In this document: positions 63,502-64,000 of the stretch, in pieces | How positions within the stretch are numbered: the stretch's first letter is position 1 | How the letters are laid out: every line of letters starts with the position of its first letter | Source of the DNA: Thermococcus sp. 18S1 | Lineage (GTDB): Archaea; Methanobacteriota_B; Thermococci; Thermococcales; Thermococcaceae | Assembly (NCBI RefSeq): GCF_012027645.1 | Contig: NZ_SNUU01000001.1 | Span: 1,736,001 to 1,800,000, forward strand | Direction of reading: 5' to 3' | DNA: 64,000 nt | Made by a program: the position numbers and the translations under genes | Notes under the pieces: model-generated | Seen by the model: only the letters and a program-made list of their open reading frames with translations | What the model was told of the DNA's origin: nothing | Database searches by the model: none

Positions 63502-64000
63502 TCACCGTCGATGGTCCGGAGACAGGTTCGATTTCAAATTGATGAGGCATGTTCTGCAGTAGCCGGGTACCCTTGAATCCCATTCCTCCATACTGGCGGG
63601 CGGGTTCATGACACACTGGTTGGTGCAGTGCTCCAGCCCGAAACCGTGACCCACCTCGTGGAGAACCCCTTTAAGAAGCCTCGCCTTGAAGAGCTCCAGC
63701 GAAGCCCTCAGGCGGCCCTGCGACTCCTTCTCCGGGCCGTCTTCTCCACCCGCCTTTCTCAGCAGCTCGGAAAATTCAGGTGGCTCGAAGGGGTTCATTG
63801 AAAGCACCATTATCCTGAGGCCGAGCCTCGTTTCATGGATGCCGAGGAACTTCTCGTAGAAGTCGAAGTACGGATTGCGGGAAACCAGGGGAAAAGTCGT
63901 GAGGGCGAACATCTTGTCCATCTTAATATCCGGCCGCTCCTCAATCTCGTGGATGAGCTTGGCATGGAGCACATCGACAAGAGCTTCAAGGGGATATGCC
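63502..64000 (-). CDS. amzA: Archaemetzincin (AmzA), N-terminus outside window
   Basis: Zinc metalloprotease. GVLHEVGHGFGLEHC followed by TNQCVM and, 17 residues on, CRTC is the archaemetzincin signature: HEXXHXXGXXH binds catalytic zinc and four Cys bind a second zinc. The frame stays open to the window edge (it reads AYPLEALVDVLHAKLIH), so the GTG at 63972 is probably internal and the gene starts beyond base 64000. The visible 165 residues compare with about 180-200 for the family. The protein ends SNLSPDHRR. Confidence 0.9.
   Translation of the reverse strand, partial: AYPLEALVDVLHAKLIHEIEERPDIKMDKMFALTTFPLVSRNPYFDFYEKFLGIHETRLGLRIMVLSMNPFEPPEFSELLRKAGGEDGPEKESQGRLRASLELFKARLLKGVLHEVGHGFGLEHCTNQCVMNPPASMEEWDSRVPGYCRTCLINLKSNLSPDHRR

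Overview
The window comes from a hyperthermophilic euryarchaeon of the order Thermococcales, most likely a GC-rich Thermococcus. The evidence is the neighbourhood of EF-1A, uS10 and tRNA-Ser, a tungsten aldehyde ferredoxin oxidoreductase, topoisomerase VI, Rli1/ABCE1, AglB, an adenylate kinase with a zinc LID, many leaderless genes behind TTTAAA-type TATA boxes, and GGAGGTG-type ribosome sites. The DNA is chromosomal and gene-dense.

Region 1 (1-11.9 kb) is a CRISPR type III-B locus with an unusually rich set of accessory effectors. The end of cmr2/cas10 is followed by cmr3, a CARF-like gene, csx3 (ring nuclease), cmr4, cmr5 and cmr6. Then come an AT-rich leader and an array of nine 29-bp repeats plus a decayed tenth. 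Immediately beyond lie a polytopic membrane protein paired with a CARF-PIN nuclease, then on the opposite strand a four-helix membrane CARF protein with two small unknown genes. Cas10 has an intact GGDD palm motif, so it should make cyclic oligoadenylate on target binding. The CARF proteins would read that signal and Csx3 would erase it. This is the strongest candidate for an under-described system. No cas1, cas2 or cas6 lies in the window.

Region 2 (11.9-33.6 kb) is mostly core genome: Rli1, a secreted cell-wall-binding-like protein, a HypE-like protein, an orphan restriction-type nuclease, a class II amidotransferase, a CBS protein, a double metallophosphoesterase, the two enzymes of cyclic 2,3-diphosphoglycerate synthesis, a histone-fold protein, a metallo-beta-lactamase-fold protein, a solitary Cas4-like nuclease, Taw2, an AOR-family enzyme, tRNA-Ser(GGA), uS10, EF-1A, EF-2 and an HD phosphohydrolase.

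Region 3 (33.6-40.0 kb) is accessory. An ABC exporter operon is preceded by three tandem paralogous membrane-anchored ectodomain proteins and a tiny secreted protein whose frame is interrupted by TAG. Beside it, a RelE-type toxin-antitoxin pair lies between two exact 24-bp direct repeats. One repeat is the 3' end of mptA, the pattern left by insertion at a gene end.

Region 4 (40.0-64.0 kb) is housekeeping: MptA, a DUF4129 protein, a DUF1699 regulator, a DUF530 protein, Top6A/Top6B, a Dim2-like KH protein, Rio1, aIF1A, a metal-ion ABC transporter, RNase HII, a membrane glycosyltransferase, methyltransferases, GlmS, AglB (with an AT-rich foreign-looking segment inside), MoaD-like and YkoF-like small proteins, adenylate kinase, pyruvate kinase and an archaemetzincin cut by the window end.
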